DNA from: Desulfopila aestuarii DSM 18488
Lineage (GTDB): Bacteria > Desulfobacterota > Desulfobulbia > Desulfobulbales > Desulfocapsaceae
Assembly (NCBI RefSeq): GCF_900143695.1
Contig: NZ_FRFE01000024.1
Coordinates: 21,078 to 85,077 of the forward strand
Reading direction: 5' to 3'
Length of the DNA stretch: 64,000 bases
The notes beneath the pieces are model-generated. The model was not told the origin of the DNA, did no database searches, and saw only the letters and a program-made list of their open reading frames with translations. Shown here in pieces: positions 36,406 through 45,967 of the stretch. Position 1 is the first letter of the stretch, and each line of letters starts with the position of its first letter. A program made the translations under genes and the position numbers.

Positions 36406-36828
36406 GTGACAACGATGACGGGTGGAGAAGTTCTTGGCAATCATGATAACTGCATTATCTGCGGCAGGAACAATCCGTTTTCCCTGGGGCTGAAATTTGA
36501 GCCGCAGGGCGCTGATGTGGTGGAGGCCTCCTTCACCGGCGGCCCCCACCTCCAGGGCTATGAAGGGATTCTGCACGGTGGCGTGATTTCGGCTGTGCTT
36601 GATTCAGCCATGGCCCATTGTCTGCTTGTTAAAAATATCAAAGCTGTGACCGGCGATCTGCGGGTCCGGTTTCTCCATGCCATTCCCTGCACCAGCCGGG
36701 TTACCATACGGGCCTGGCTCACCTGTGCCGTCTCCAGTCTCTATGAACTGAAGGCGGAGGCGCGGGTTGATGGTCAGTTGGTGGCCAGGGCTAAAGCTAA
36801 ATTCATGCAGAAAGACGGGGTAAAATGA
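36406..36828 (+). CDS. PaaI-type hotdog thioesterase
   Basis: A 140-residue hotdog-fold protein with the PaaI signature (YEGILHGGVISAVLDSAMAHCL, where HGG and the Asp form the active site). It probably hydrolyses acyl-CoA thioesters. An N-terminal NCIICGRNNPFSLGL cysteine pair is typical of a subgroup. The GTG at 36406 is preceded by AGGGG at good spacing; ATG 36415 is alternative. It follows the CoA-disulfide reductase by 33 bp and overlaps the next gene by 4 bp (ATGA), so the three genes probably form an operon. Confidence 0.88.
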   Translation: MTTMTGGEVLGNHDNCIICGRNNPFSLGLKFEPQGADVVEASFTGGPHLQGYEGILHGGVISAVLDSAMAHCLLVKNIKAVTGDLRVRFLHAIPCTSRVTIRAWLTCAVSSLYELKAEARVDGQLVARAKAKFMQKDGVK

Positions 36829-37652
36829 CCTTTCGGCTGACAATAGTTGTCGACAACAAGGCAGCGGACACTCTCTGTGCCGAGCATGGTTACTGCTTGC
36901 ACCTGCAAACGCCGGAAGGCAATATCCTGTTTGATACCGGTCAGCAGAGGGCGTTTTTGCCCAACATGGAACGGCTTGGTCTTGATCCTGCGGATATTTC
37001 CACCCTGGTGCTCAGCCACGGCCATTACGACCATACCGGTGGTGTTGTCGATCTTCTGAAGATGAATAGAAATATCGATATCTACCTGCATAGCGCTGTG
37101 TTTCAGCCCCGTTACAGTCTTGATGGAGAGGCACCGGCGATTGTCCGGATGCCTTTTGCGGCCATGGAGGCGATTACCCTTCATCCGGAAAACCGCATCC
37201 ACTGGCTGAGCCGACCGGTGGCGGTGACGAGTTTTATCGGTATCACCGGCCCCATCTCCCGCACCAACGATTTTGAGGATACCGGCGGCTCGTTTTTCCT
37301 TGATCCGGAAGGGCGGCAGGTGGACATCATCAAAGACGACGTTGCCATGTGGCTTCACACCCCGGATGGACTGGTCATTTGCGTGGGCTGCTGTCACTCG
37401 GGGCTGGTGAATACCCTGGACTATATCACCGCCCGTACCGGTGAAAAACGGATAGCTACGATTATAGGCGGACTCCACCTTCTCAGCAGTTCTCGGGAGC
37501 GGCTGGCGAAAACGGTGGCGGCGTTAAGGAATTTTGAAATAGGGAAAATTGTCGCATGCCACTGCAGCGGCGAGGAGGCGGTAAACTATTTACAGGAGCA
37601 TCTCACGACGGAGGTCGTTTGGGGGCAGGCGGGGATGGTTATCGAAATCTAA
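36825..37652 (+). CDS. MBL-fold metallo-hydrolase
   Basis: A 275-residue metallo-beta-lactamase-fold hydrolase with the binuclear metal motif SHGHYDHTGGV at about residues 61-71 and downstream ligands in CVGCCHSGLVN and GGLHLL. It resembles the dihydropterin-ribofuranosylaminobenzene-phosphate-synthase-like subgroup of MBL proteins, for which the true substrate is usually unknown. It is coupled to the thioesterase gene by an ATGA overlap. Convergent with the LEA-like lipoprotein gene 8 bp away. Confidence 0.85.
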   Translation: MTFRLTIVVDNKAADTLCAEHGYCLHLQTPEGNILFDTGQQRAFLPNMERLGLDPADISTLVLSHGHYDHTGGVVDLLKMNRNIDIYLHSAVFQPRYSLDGEAPAIVRMPFAAMEAITLHPENRIHWLSRPVAVTSFIGITGPISRTNDFEDTGGSFFLDPEGRQVDIIKDDVAMWLHTPDGLVICVGCCHSGLVNTLDYITARTGEKRIATIIGGLHLLSSSRERLAKTVAALRNFEIGKIVACHCSGEEAVNYLQEHLTTEVVWGQAGMVIEI

Positions 37653-37660
37653 TCGACCCG

Positions 37661-38146
37661 TTACAGTTTTATTTCCCCTTCTGAAGCAAATGGCAGATTG
37701 TGAGAGAATCCGCCGCTTGACACCCTGACTTTTCCTTTGAGCCTGTAGCTGATGGGCCTGCCCACTGCTCCTTGTTCATTCTGGTTCTGGAGTACTCCCA
37801 GCACTGAAGTGAACATGTCCAGTACCGAGGCGTAAACTTCCATGGGTACGAGGACCGAGCCGTAAGCGGGTATGGTGCCCTGACCGCCCTGCAGGCCGGA
37901 GGCGAACTTGCGGCCATCCAGTTCAACATCACAACTGAGCCCCTCAATCTCAAGCGGGTTGGTGTTGGGGTTCATAACCCGCAGCTGTACCAGAAAAGCT
38001 GTCTCCAGCGTTTTGACTTCCTGAATCTGAATGTCGGCCAGGGTCACTTGAGGTTTTTCCAGTGATGAGAAACCGGCGCAACCGGCAAGAACGAGCAACA
38101 GGAACATGGCCAGCCAGGTTGTGGCTGTTTTGCGCTGTATTCTCAT
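37661..38146 (-). CDS. LEA type 2 domain lipoprotein
   Basis: A 161-residue envelope lipoprotein. Signal peptide with lipobox LAGC (LLLVLAGCAGF); the mature N-terminus C-A-G lacks Asp at +2, which favours outer-membrane sorting. The body is a single LEA type 2/water-hypersensitivity domain (VTLADIQIQEVKTLETAFLVQLRVMNPNTNPLEIEGL), a fibronectin-like fold with a role in desiccation or unknown stresses. It overlaps the upstream cyclase/cNMP gene by 4 bp (ATGA). Confidence 0.85.
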   Translation of the reverse strand: MRIQRKTATTWLAMFLLLVLAGCAGFSSLEKPQVTLADIQIQEVKTLETAFLVQLRVMNPNTNPLEIEGLSCDVELDGRKFASGLQGGQGTIPAYGSVLVPMEVYASVLDMFTSVLGVLQNQNEQGAVGRPISYRLKGKVRVSSGGFSHNLPFASEGEIKL

Positions 38147-39486
38147 AGCTCTCCCTTTAACGATTTCTGGGTGGTGTGGTTCTTGTCGGCATTCTTACCG
38201 TTACGAAGCTCCAGAGCCTTCCTGCGCTCCTCGGCTATCCGCTTGAATATCTCGATGATGACCGGCAGTCTGCTGAAGTCGTCGGTGGAAATTTTTCTGA
38301 CCACAACATCACTGTCGGCCACAACCGTGGCGGTTCTTTTCAGCTCGCTACCGAAATATGCCATCTCGCCAAAAATATCGCCATCTTCCATCACCGAAAG
38401 AAGCTTGTTATCGCTGTTGTAGGTTTTGGCTGTACCTGTGTCAAGATAGTAAATACCGTCGGGTGTGTCGCCGATTTTTATGATGGTCGAACCTTTACTG
38501 TGCCACTCCAGCTTGAAGCACTGCTCCCAGGCGGTGTCAACGATGAGGGCATGATAAATATCGTGATTCATCGCTTTGAGTAACTTGCCGGAGAGATGCA
38601 CCAGCCGGTCACCAATGGAGTCACGTTTCTTTTCCATGAGCAGCATCCCCCGGCTGTTGAAATCGCCGGCCGGGTAGGGTGTTTCACGGATGTATTCAAG
38701 AATGCGGGCGATGGCCAGGTCTTCCTTGCCGGTCATCTCAACGAAAAAACTCTGGGCATCGATCAGCTGCTCTCGCACGGTCGGAAAGTCGGGGAGGATT
38801 CCTTTGAGCAGATTGCCGCTGAAGAGCTCCATCGCCTCGTTTTTCATGCGGATGAAATGGAGCAGCTGCTGCTCATTCACATCTTTTGGGATATTATGGA
38901 TGCCTGGTTTGTAAATGGTGTAGGCATTCATCGGGTGGAGAACGCTGGTGAGACTGAACTTGCCGATGCTCACCAGGTATTGCTGATCTTCGTCTTGATT
39001 GCGGGCTACTTCGCGGTCCATGAGAAGGATTGTTCCGAAGTGGCCGCATAGCTCCTCCAGCCTGTTGGCCACGGCGAAGCACGTGCTGAATTTGGCCATT
39101 TTACCGCAGATTTCCGCTTCGACAATCCTGCCAAGATAGAGTCCCATCCGGGTCGGTTGAATATTGCCGGTTTCGATAGCGTTGGCAATGTTTATTGCGG
39201 TTTGCACGGCCCGGGTACAGATGGCCCGGTCATCCTCGCCGAATCGTTTTTTAAAGATAATAAGCGAGCCATCGCCGCCTGAGGGCTCGATATCCACCGG
39301 ATTGTTGTCTGGCGTATCGACCAGGTCGACCAGCTTGTAATGATAATCGATAATGAAATCACGTAACGTCTCCGGGCACATGGACGATGTCTGCTGAGAG
39401 TATTGCGCCATGTCCGACATGAGAATGGCAACGTTCTGAGCACCATCGTGGCGGGCTGAGCGTGATTGTTGTTCTGTGCCTGTCAT
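38143..39486 (-). CDS. class III cyclase-like domain fused to cyclic-nucleotide-binding domain
   Basis: About 447 residues. The N-terminal domain (about 15-190) resembles a class III nucleotide cyclase: first metal Asp in AILMSDMAQYS, second in PSGGDGSLIIF, and an FAVANRLEEL segment at the position of the catalytic Asn region. The C-terminal cNMP-binding domain (about 335-435) has the phosphate-binding cassette GEMAYFGSELKRTATV with the conserved Glu and Arg. The middle is helical. No HTH is present. The start is ATG 39486 with AAGGT just upstream; the frame extends 33 codons further. It could make and sense cAMP, or be a degenerate cyclase that only senses it. Confidence 0.75.
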   Translation of the reverse strand: MTGTEQQSRSARHDGAQNVAILMSDMAQYSQQTSSMCPETLRDFIIDYHYKLVDLVDTPDNNPVDIEPSGGDGSLIIFKKRFGEDDRAICTRAVQTAINIANAIETGNIQPTRMGLYLGRIVEAEICGKMAKFSTCFAVANRLEELCGHFGTILLMDREVARNQDEDQQYLVSIGKFSLTSVLHPMNAYTIYKPGIHNIPKDVNEQQLLHFIRMKNEAMELFSGNLLKGILPDFPTVREQLIDAQSFFVEMTGKEDLAIARILEYIRETPYPAGDFNSRGMLLMEKKRDSIGDRLVHLSGKLLKAMNHDIYHALIVDTAWEQCFKLEWHSKGSTIIKIGDTPDGIYYLDTGTAKTYNSDNKLLSVMEDGDIFGEMAYFGSELKRTATVVADSDVVVRKISTDDFSRLPVIIEIFKRIAEERRKALELRNGKNADKNHTTQKSLKGEL

Positions 39487-40058
39487 TTTACCTTGAATAA
39501 AGGAGCGGGTGATTTCATTCTCAATATGAGTACCGAAAGCCGGGTGAAACAGTCGTATACTATCGCAGCAGCATCGCAGAAACAATAAAAATAATACACT
39601 TTTCAGGTGCTATCGGTGTGTTGGGGTGATGAACGGCAAGGGATATAATAGCAATTGTGCATATGTTGTGCAATCACAGCTACCCCTAACGGTGTATTGT
39701 CGTTGCTCTTGAGAAAGGACGATGATGATGTTGCCATGACGTTGTCTTTTTCTCTCGTTTTGCTCCTGTTATTTTTCACGGTCGGTTTTTTGTTTTGATA
39801 TTCAATATGAGCAGTTAGGCGGTGGTTGACTGTAAATATTTAAAATTCTGTAATATCATGCATCATGTTTATCTATATATCCCTTGAAGAGAGCGGTTTG
39901 GTTCGATAGTATGAAAGTGTAGGCGGGTGTGGTGGGCTGCAGAATTCAGGGGGTTGGCATTGTTTTGGGCGTGTTGTGCCTGACGTTTCCGTGCTGTCTG
40001 TCCGTTGTTGTTGGGCAGAGCGGACATGGAAATCTTGAATATCTGGAAAGAGGTAACG
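39487..40058. other. 572-bp intergenic region with long leader
   Basis: A divergent region. No gene is convincing. It contains the strong promoter at 39826-39854 and a leader of about 200 nt before the GAF-PAS kinase start, in which I see no recognisable riboswitch. Confidence 0.45.
39826..39854 (+). promoter_or_regulatory. sigma-70 promoter for GAF-PAS hybrid kinase
   Basis: TTGACT (39826-39831), exactly 17 bp, TGTAAT (39849-39854), in an AT-rich stretch. Five of six matches to each consensus hexamer. Confidence 0.6.
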
Positions 40059-42416
40059 ATGAAAGACCATTTACCACACCATGTCGATCCGGCAAAAATG
40101 TCGAGCACAAAGGCTTATGATTGCTCTTACCACCAGCATTTATCTGCGGTTCAAATTGAAGATCTTACCCCGCAGCAGCTGCGGGAGGAAATTCATCGGC
40201 TCAATGCCATTGAACATACGAGACTTGCAGATGAACGGGAGCTGGTGGCGGAACTGATACTTCAGCTCAGTAGTGCTCCGAGTTTTAATGAGGGCCTTGC
40301 AAACCTTACCCGGTTTCTGCAGGACTGGTCGGGATGTGAGGCCGTCGGTGTTCGTCTGCGGTGCGGTGAAGACTTTCCCTATTTTGAGACCCGTGGGTTC
40401 CCCGGAGAATTTGTTCGCCTTGAGAACTCCCTTTGCGCCTATGATCCTGATGGAGAATTGCTCCGTGATAGCGCGGGCAACCCGGTACTGGAATGCATGT
40501 GCGGCAATGTGCTGAGTGGCCGGGTTGATCCATCGAAATCCTTTTTTACCGATGGCGGGAGTTTCTGGTCTAATAATACTACCAGGCTTCTGGCCAGTAC
40601 CACTCCGGCAGACCGCCAGGCCCGTACCCGTAATCGCTGCAATGGTGAGGGGTATGAGTCGGTGGCCCTTGTTCCGCTGCGGACAGATCGTGAGATCATG
40701 GGATTGTTGCAATTTAATGATCACCGCCCTGATCGCTTTTCATCCGAGTTGATCAGCCATTTTGAACGGATTGGCGACATACTGGCTCTTGCCCTGGCAA
40801 AACGACAGGCGGAGGAAGAGTTGAGCCAAAGCGAGGAACAGTTTCGTACTCTGGCCGCGTTTGCCTACGCCATGGAAACCTGGCGCCTGCCGGATGGTAC
40901 CTTTCGCTATGTCAGCCCTTCAAGTGAACGGGTAACCGGTTATCCCGCAGAAGATTTTCTCAATAATCCTCTGTTGATCGAGGAAATTGTTCATCCTGAT
41001 GATCTGAAGTTGTTTACCGATCATCGTCACCAGGTGATGGCAAATGGGGGAAAAGATGACCGGAACAGTGGTTTTGAATTCCGTATAGTTACACCCGATG
41101 GCCAGGTCCGCTGGCTCAGCCACTCCTGTTCAGCCATCTATGATAAAGATGGCGTGTGGCAGGGGCGACGCGGGAGTTATCGCGATGTTACCAAAAGTAT
41201 AACGATGAAGCAGGAAAAAGAGGCTCTGGAGAAAAAGATTCGGAACCTGGAAAAGCAGAAAAGCCTTGAACGCATGGCCGGAGCCATCGTTCACCATTTC
41301 AATAATAAGCTGCATGTGATTCAGGTGTATTTGCAGCTGGCTATGGAAACCCTGCCCATTCACAACGCTTCACGCTACAATATGGCTGCAGCCCTTGATG
41401 CCGCAGAAAAAGCCTCGGAGGTGAGTAAACTCATGCTCACCTATCTGGGACAAGCTCAAGGGCGGCGGGAGCCTCTCGATCTTGCCGGAATATTGCGAAC
41501 ACATTACCCTGCATTGAAGAGCGTGCTGCCGAGTAATGTTGAGCTGGAGATGGATCTGCCGACAAACGGGCCAACGGTCGATACCAATGAAGGCCAGATC
41601 CAGCAAATTTCCATGAAGCTTGTTGCCAATGCCTGCGAGGCGATCGGGCCAAAGCGGGGCACAATTCAGCTGGGTGTCAAGGTCATTCCCGCCGAGGAAG
41701 TTCCGGTCGCCCACAGGTTTCCCCGCGACTGGGAACCGGAGTCCCTCTCCTATGCCAGGTTGCAGGTGCACGACAACGGTTGTGGCCTGAGCACCGAAGA
41801 GATCGAGAACGCCTTTGATCCCTTTTATTCGACAAAATTCACCGGCAGAGGGTTGGGCCTGCCGGTGGTGCAGGGACTCACTCAGGCACATAAAGGGGTG
41901 GTTGCTGTCGAAAGCTCGCCGGGTGTCGGCAGTACGTTTTCGGTCTTTTTACCGATATCACTTGAGAACGCAGTCGGCGGCCATGTTCTGGAGCCGGAAA
42001 CTGATGATGGGGTCATTCCTCTGAGTGGAGGCAAGGTGCTGGTGGTCGATGATGATGAGGTTGTCCTCGAAATCAACAGTCGGATGGTGTCTATGCTGGG
42101 TTACGAGGTACTGCAGGCCCGTGATGGGGCTGAGGGGATTGAAATGTTCCGAAGGCATAAAGAGGAGATCCTGTTTGTGCTGAGTGATTTTGCCATGCCA
42201 CGGAAGAATGGCCTGGAAATGGCTTCCTCACTGAGGGAAATGGTTCCGGATATTCCGATTATTCTCGCCAGTGGCTACAGTGAGGACCTGGTGATGGGCG
42301 GAGCGGATGAAGAGTATCCCAAATATTTTCTTGGAAAACCTTTTACTCTTCAGGAACTGCGGGATATTGTTGCGGTCGCCCTTTTCTCAGGAACGGACGG
42401 TTTTGAAGACGTGTGA
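40059..42416 (+). CDS. GAF-PAS hybrid histidine kinase with C-terminal receiver
   Basis: A soluble 785-residue kinase. The GAF domain is at about 70-240 and contains the CMCG segment (LECMCGNVLSGR) seen in related deltaproteobacterial sensors. Then PAS (about 255-385), a coiled coil, HisKA (MAGAIVHHFNNKLHVIQVYL, phospho-His in the HHFNN box), HATPase (DNGCGLSTEEIENAFDPFYS, then GRGLGLPVVQGL) and receiver (VLVVDDDEVVLEI; Asp in FVLSDFAMPRKNG; Lys in FLGKPF). ATG 40059 has GAGGT six bases upstream. Similar in layout to the PocR kinase at the left end. Convergent with the GNAT-C39 gene, 8 bp apart. Confidence 0.9.
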   Translation: MKDHLPHHVDPAKMSSTKAYDCSYHQHLSAVQIEDLTPQQLREEIHRLNAIEHTRLADERELVAELILQLSSAPSFNEGLANLTRFLQDWSGCEAVGVRLRCGEDFPYFETRGFPGEFVRLENSLCAYDPDGELLRDSAGNPVLECMCGNVLSGRVDPSKSFFTDGGSFWSNNTTRLLASTTPADRQARTRNRCNGEGYESVALVPLRTDREIMGLLQFNDHRPDRFSSELISHFERIGDILALALAKRQAEEELSQSEEQFRTLAAFAYAMETWRLPDGTFRYVSPSSERVTGYPAEDFLNNPLLIEEIVHPDDLKLFTDHRHQVMANGGKDDRNSGFEFRIVTPDGQVRWLSHSCSAIYDKDGVWQGRRGSYRDVTKSITMKQEKEALEKKIRNLEKQKSLERMAGAIVHHFNNKLHVIQVYLQLAMETLPIHNASRYNMAAALDAAEKASEVSKLMLTYLGQAQGRREPLDLAGILRTHYPALKSVLPSNVELEMDLPTNGPTVDTNEGQIQQISMKLVANACEAIGPKRGTIQLGVKVIPAEEVPVAHRFPRDWEPESLSYARLQVHDNGCGLSTEEIENAFDPFYSTKFTGRGLGLPVVQGLTQAHKGVVAVESSPGVGSTFSVFLPISLENAVGGHVLEPETDDGVIPLSGGKVLVVDDDEVVLEINSRMVSMLGYEVLQARDGAEGIEMFRRHKEEILFVLSDFAMPRKNGLEMASSLREMVPDIPIILASGYSEDLVMGGADEEYPKYFLGKPFTLQELRDIVAVALFSGTDGFEDV

Positions 42417-42424
42417 CCTGAACT

Positions 42425-43537
42425 CTAGCGACTTGCTGAGGTATTGGCCTGAGGCCGTATCAGAACCACGGCCCTCTGGCCTTTCTTGCCATAACGCGCC
42501 ATGCGATGAAAGTCAGCATGGGCAATGGGCATCGACAACGAATCAGCCAGGGTCTCCCCTTTGTGAGACTCAATGAGCGGGTCGTGGGCGTAGACAAAAC
42601 GGTCATCCATGTCGATTACCACCAGCCAGTGGGGAAACTTCTGGCGATAGATGGCCCAGGAGCTGATCAGTACCAGTGGGATGGCGCCCTCAGCCAGATA
42701 CTGACGCAGCATCTCCATGGATACCGGCTGATGATGAATGGGTATTCCCAGTTCTACACACTGTTCGGTCATGTCTTCTTCCACAAGCCTCATGATCTGC
42801 TTTTTCTCCTCTGATCGTACTGAGTCAATGAGGAAGTTTTCTGGAAAGTTCAGAAATATTTCTGCCATAAAGCCGCGACGCAATGCTGCCAGCGCCAGTC
42901 CTTGCGGTCCACATCCACCAAAGCCAGAGGTCATGAAAATGGTGGTGGCTTCCCGCCAAAGGCGCAACTCGCGTTGTTTGGAAAATTCCTGACCCGGATC
43001 AAGTGCTTTCATCGCCATCATAAGACAGGCGGGGCCGCAGGTGAACTCGAGACTCTGCTGGTAATAGGGAACTCGAATCTCCTGACCGTTACGCCGGGGG
43101 TGGAGGTTTTTCTCCATCCGCACCGCCGACTGATGATCCTCATAATAGTCCAGTACATGACGAAACGGCTTATAGCCAAGGCTCGTGAAGAGCCGGCGGG
43201 AGGAGGTGTTATCCTCCCGAATTTCAACCCGTATGGAAGTCTTGCCCTGTTCAAGGGACGCCGCTTCAGCACGATCAATCAGTTGCCGAGCTATACCCTG
43301 GCGCTGTTGAAGCGGGTCAACAGCCACTGAATATATCCTGGCCGTCGACGTGGCACGAGAATAGAGAATCGTGACATAGCCGATCAACCTGCTTTCACGC
43401 TCAAATACCAGGCTGTGGGCATGCGCTTTTGTCAACAGATAGCGGAACTGACGGGCGGAGATTCTGTCCTGCTGGAAGCACTGATTTTCCAGAAGGACCA
43501 GCTGGGGGATATCATCGGGACGTGCTGCTCGGATCAT
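42425..43537 (-). CDS. GNAT acetyltransferase - peptidase C39 fusion
   Basis: A 370-residue fusion. The GNAT N-acetyltransferase domain (about 1-150, RimI-like) contains the acetyl-CoA loop VDPLQQRQGIARQLIDRAE. It is followed by a C39-like papain-fold peptidase domain (about 160-365) with catalytic Cys in FTCGPACLMMA, His in FPHWLVVIDMDD and Asp in AHDPLIESHKGE. This fusion is known but uncharacterised; it could process and acetylate a peptide substrate. The family often sits near RimK-type ligases, but none is seen here. Confidence 0.88.
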   Translation of the reverse strand: MIRAARPDDIPQLVLLENQCFQQDRISARQFRYLLTKAHAHSLVFERESRLIGYVTILYSRATSTARIYSVAVDPLQQRQGIARQLIDRAEAASLEQGKTSIRVEIREDNTSSRRLFTSLGYKPFRHVLDYYEDHQSAVRMEKNLHPRRNGQEIRVPYYQQSLEFTCGPACLMMAMKALDPGQEFSKQRELRLWREATTIFMTSGFGGCGPQGLALAALRRGFMAEIFLNFPENFLIDSVRSEEKKQIMRLVEEDMTEQCVELGIPIHHQPVSMEMLRQYLAEGAIPLVLISSWAIYRQKFPHWLVVIDMDDRFVYAHDPLIESHKGETLADSLSMPIAHADFHRMARYGKKGQRAVVLIRPQANTSASR

Positions 43538-43843
43538 GATGGACCATAGGCGAAAGCGAGGTTTTCGCCAGTATATCTGTAAATGGGGTAATCAGTTTCA
43601 TTCCTACTTCTTCTTCCATCCTATCCTATCACCATTAACGAAGCAATTGTGGTTGGCGTAAGGATGAAGTGCAGATGAACATCGGAGTCTATGTTATGGT
43701 CAAGTAACTTGTCTTAATTCTATTTGAATTGGTGAACATTATAAGGCTTTTCTGTATTGTTACAGCATTTATGTTGTGATATAACCGTTGAATCATACTT
43801 CAATATGCGACACTCATCTTAACCTACGTAGTCGGGAGGCATC
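43538..43843. other. 306-bp intergenic region before the envelope locus
   Basis: AT-rich. It contains the promoter at 43757-43785; no gene is seen. Confidence 0.5.
43757..43785 (+). promoter_or_regulatory. sigma-70 promoter of the 11-gene envelope locus
   Basis: TTGTTA (43757-43762), exactly 17 bp, TATAAC (43780-43785). Predicted transcript start near 43792, with a GGGAGG ribosome site at about 43834 and ATG at 43844. Confidence 0.6.
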
Positions 43844-45955
43844 ATGTTTTTGAATCTTGCGTCTGTGCGAAAAGTTTTGTGGATGAGCACAATATTATGT
43901 CTGGTACTTTTCTTTCATACAAATGGAATAGCTGCCGGCCCTGATGATCTTGAAGGAACTGAGGGAGGAGCAACGTCGGACGGCCTGGCTGCTTTGGAAG
44001 GAACTGCCGGTCATTCTGAAACCGGTGTGCAGACTCTTGATGACGGGATTGTATGTCAACCAACCGGGCCATGTATTGAATCGGCTACTCAAATTCCTCT
44101 GCGCGTGTTACCACGCCCCTTTTCCCATCTTTACCGGGAGATGATGGCGAACGACGATGGAATTGTCCTGGCCAACATGCCGGCTTTTAAGCCATTGTAT
44201 GTGTTTAATCGTCAGGGACTCGACCTGAGTCATCCGGCTGAGCCGGGTGGGTGGTATCAGGTTGGGCGCTCACGCTCAGAGGCCGAGGGTTGGATGCAGG
44301 CCAAAGACGTGCTTGAATGGCATCAGGCCCTGCTGGTTTCGTACACTCACCCCGGCAACCCCCTTGAAGGGCGCAGTCCTGTCCTTATGTTCCGTGATCA
44401 GGCCACTCTTGAGGGCATCGTTGACGACATGGATATGGCTGGTAAGGCCAAGAGTATCTACGACGAGATTGGTAACGGAAAAACTCCCGATACCCTGGTC
44501 AGTATGGAGCCGCGGCGCTTTGTTGATATCACACGTCAGTTCTATGTGCTGCCTATTTTGCAGTGGTCCCAGACCCAGATCAACGGTGACGACGTCCGGC
44601 TGCTGCAACTTGCGGCAGCAGTGCCACGTAGCCGCGGTGCCGATACCCTTGAGAGTTCTGATTATCGCAACCAGGCCGAGGTGGGTCGTACAGCAGGCAG
44701 TGCATTATTGAAAGATGCAAAGACCGATATCGTTTTTGTCATCGATACCAGCCGGAGTATGCAGCCCTTTATTGATATGACGAAGGCAGCGGTGGCGGAG
44801 ATGACGAAAAAGTTCAGTGCGGAAACCGCTGATCGTTTCCGGTTTGGGCTGGTCGTGTTTCGCGATTCTCTGGATGTCGCTCCTCAGCTTGAATATGTGA
44901 CACGCAACCTTACCCCTGATCTGGTAAGTGGTGAAAAATTAGTTGAAATCCTGGAAAAAGATGGAAAGGCAACGGCTGTCGGCAGTGTTGATTATGCAGA
45001 GGAGGCATTTGCCGGGGTTGAGGTGGCCTTGCAGTCAAAGTGGCGTGAAGGCGCGTTGCGCTTTGTCATTTTCATCGGAGATGCAAGCTCGCACCCCAAG
45101 GGGCATGCCCAGAACACGACAGGCAAGGATGAGACCGATCTTCGAAGAGAGTATGACGATGCCCAGGTACACCTCTTTGCCATTCATCTGCAGGATCCCC
45201 GTGCAACTGAGGATCATCCCAGGGCCCTGGCTCAATTCACGCATCTTGCTCGAGTACGAGGTGATGACGCGAGTGCTGCTATCAAGGAAATAAATGCCTT
45301 TGAGGAAGATCAGTACCGTGCACTGGTTGAACATCTGACTTCCCGTATCAATGATCAGCTCACTGTTGCCACAGGTGGCAAACCTACAGGAGAATCGGTG
45401 CCTCTAGAGGAATTCGACAAGCTCTGGGAGTCCGCGTTGATCGAATACATTGGCAAGGAAGCGACCCCACCAAAAGATATTGTCGCCTGGGCCTTGGATC
45501 GTGACCTGATAAACCCAGCCGACAAGTCACTCGATGTACGAGTTTTAGTGACGCGTGAGCAGTTGTCGTCGCTCTCTCAAGCCTTGGATCAGGTGGTGCA
45601 GGCGCTGATGCGTGCCGAGGTGACCCAGGGACAATTCTTTGAAGCGTTGCAGGGTGTGGCGGGACAGGCAATGAAGCGGCCAGAAGATCTTGGCGGGCCG
45701 ACCCGTCTGGCCGACACTGGATTACTGCCGGCCTTCATCCAGAGTTTGCCCTATAAAAGTGACATACTTTCTTTGACCGATGATATGTTTGCCAGTATGA
45801 CAGCCGAGCAGCGTTCGCAGCTCGAATGGAGTATTTTGGCTAAGCTTGATCAATATCGTACCATCAACGAGCAGGTCGATGCCTGGTTCCGCGTCAACGA
45901 TACGGATCCCGATCAGGATCTGGTATATCCGCTGCATCTCGACTATTTGCCGTAA
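43844..45955 (+). CDS. exported vWA-domain protein, PpkA-periplasmic-region-like
   Basis: A 703-residue secreted protein. Signal peptide about 1-31 (LWMSTILCLVLFFHTNGIAA). An SH3-like region at about 85-165 (LRVLPRPFSHLY, PLYVFN, GGWYQVGRS, GWMQAKDVLEW) precedes a vWA domain at about 295-510 with an intact MIDAS (Asp301, Ser303, Ser305 in VIDTSRSMQPF; later Asp in FIGDASSHPKG). A helical C-terminal part follows. This SH3-like-plus-vWA layout resembles the periplasmic part of T6SS kinase PpkA, but there is no kinase domain or TM to link it to the cytoplasm. First gene of the locus. Function inferred: envelope sensing or scaffolding with the TagTSRQ-like products. Confidence 0.8.
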   Translation: MFLNLASVRKVLWMSTILCLVLFFHTNGIAAGPDDLEGTEGGATSDGLAALEGTAGHSETGVQTLDDGIVCQPTGPCIESATQIPLRVLPRPFSHLYREMMANDDGIVLANMPAFKPLYVFNRQGLDLSHPAEPGGWYQVGRSRSEAEGWMQAKDVLEWHQALLVSYTHPGNPLEGRSPVLMFRDQATLEGIVDDMDMAGKAKSIYDEIGNGKTPDTLVSMEPRRFVDITRQFYVLPILQWSQTQINGDDVRLLQLAAAVPRSRGADTLESSDYRNQAEVGRTAGSALLKDAKTDIVFVIDTSRSMQPFIDMTKAAVAEMTKKFSAETADRFRFGLVVFRDSLDVAPQLEYVTRNLTPDLVSGEKLVEILEKDGKATAVGSVDYAEEAFAGVEVALQSKWREGALRFVIFIGDASSHPKGHAQNTTGKDETDLRREYDDAQVHLFAIHLQDPRATEDHPRALAQFTHLARVRGDDASAAIKEINAFEEDQYRALVEHLTSRINDQLTVATGGKPTGESVPLEEFDKLWESALIEYIGKEATPPKDIVAWALDRDLINPADKSLDVRVLVTREQLSSLSQALDQVVQALMRAEVTQGQFFEALQGVAGQAMKRPEDLGGPTRLADTGLLPAFIQSLPYKSDILSLTDDMFASMTAEQRSQLEWSILAKLDQYRTINEQVDAWFRVNDTDPDQDLVYPLHLDYLP

Positions 45956-45967
45956 GTGGGCTGTTGC

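Noticed and set aside
40140..40724. 194-codon minus-strand frame inside the GAF-PAS kinase gene
   Set aside because: Antisense shadow; the plus-strand GAF domain is clear.
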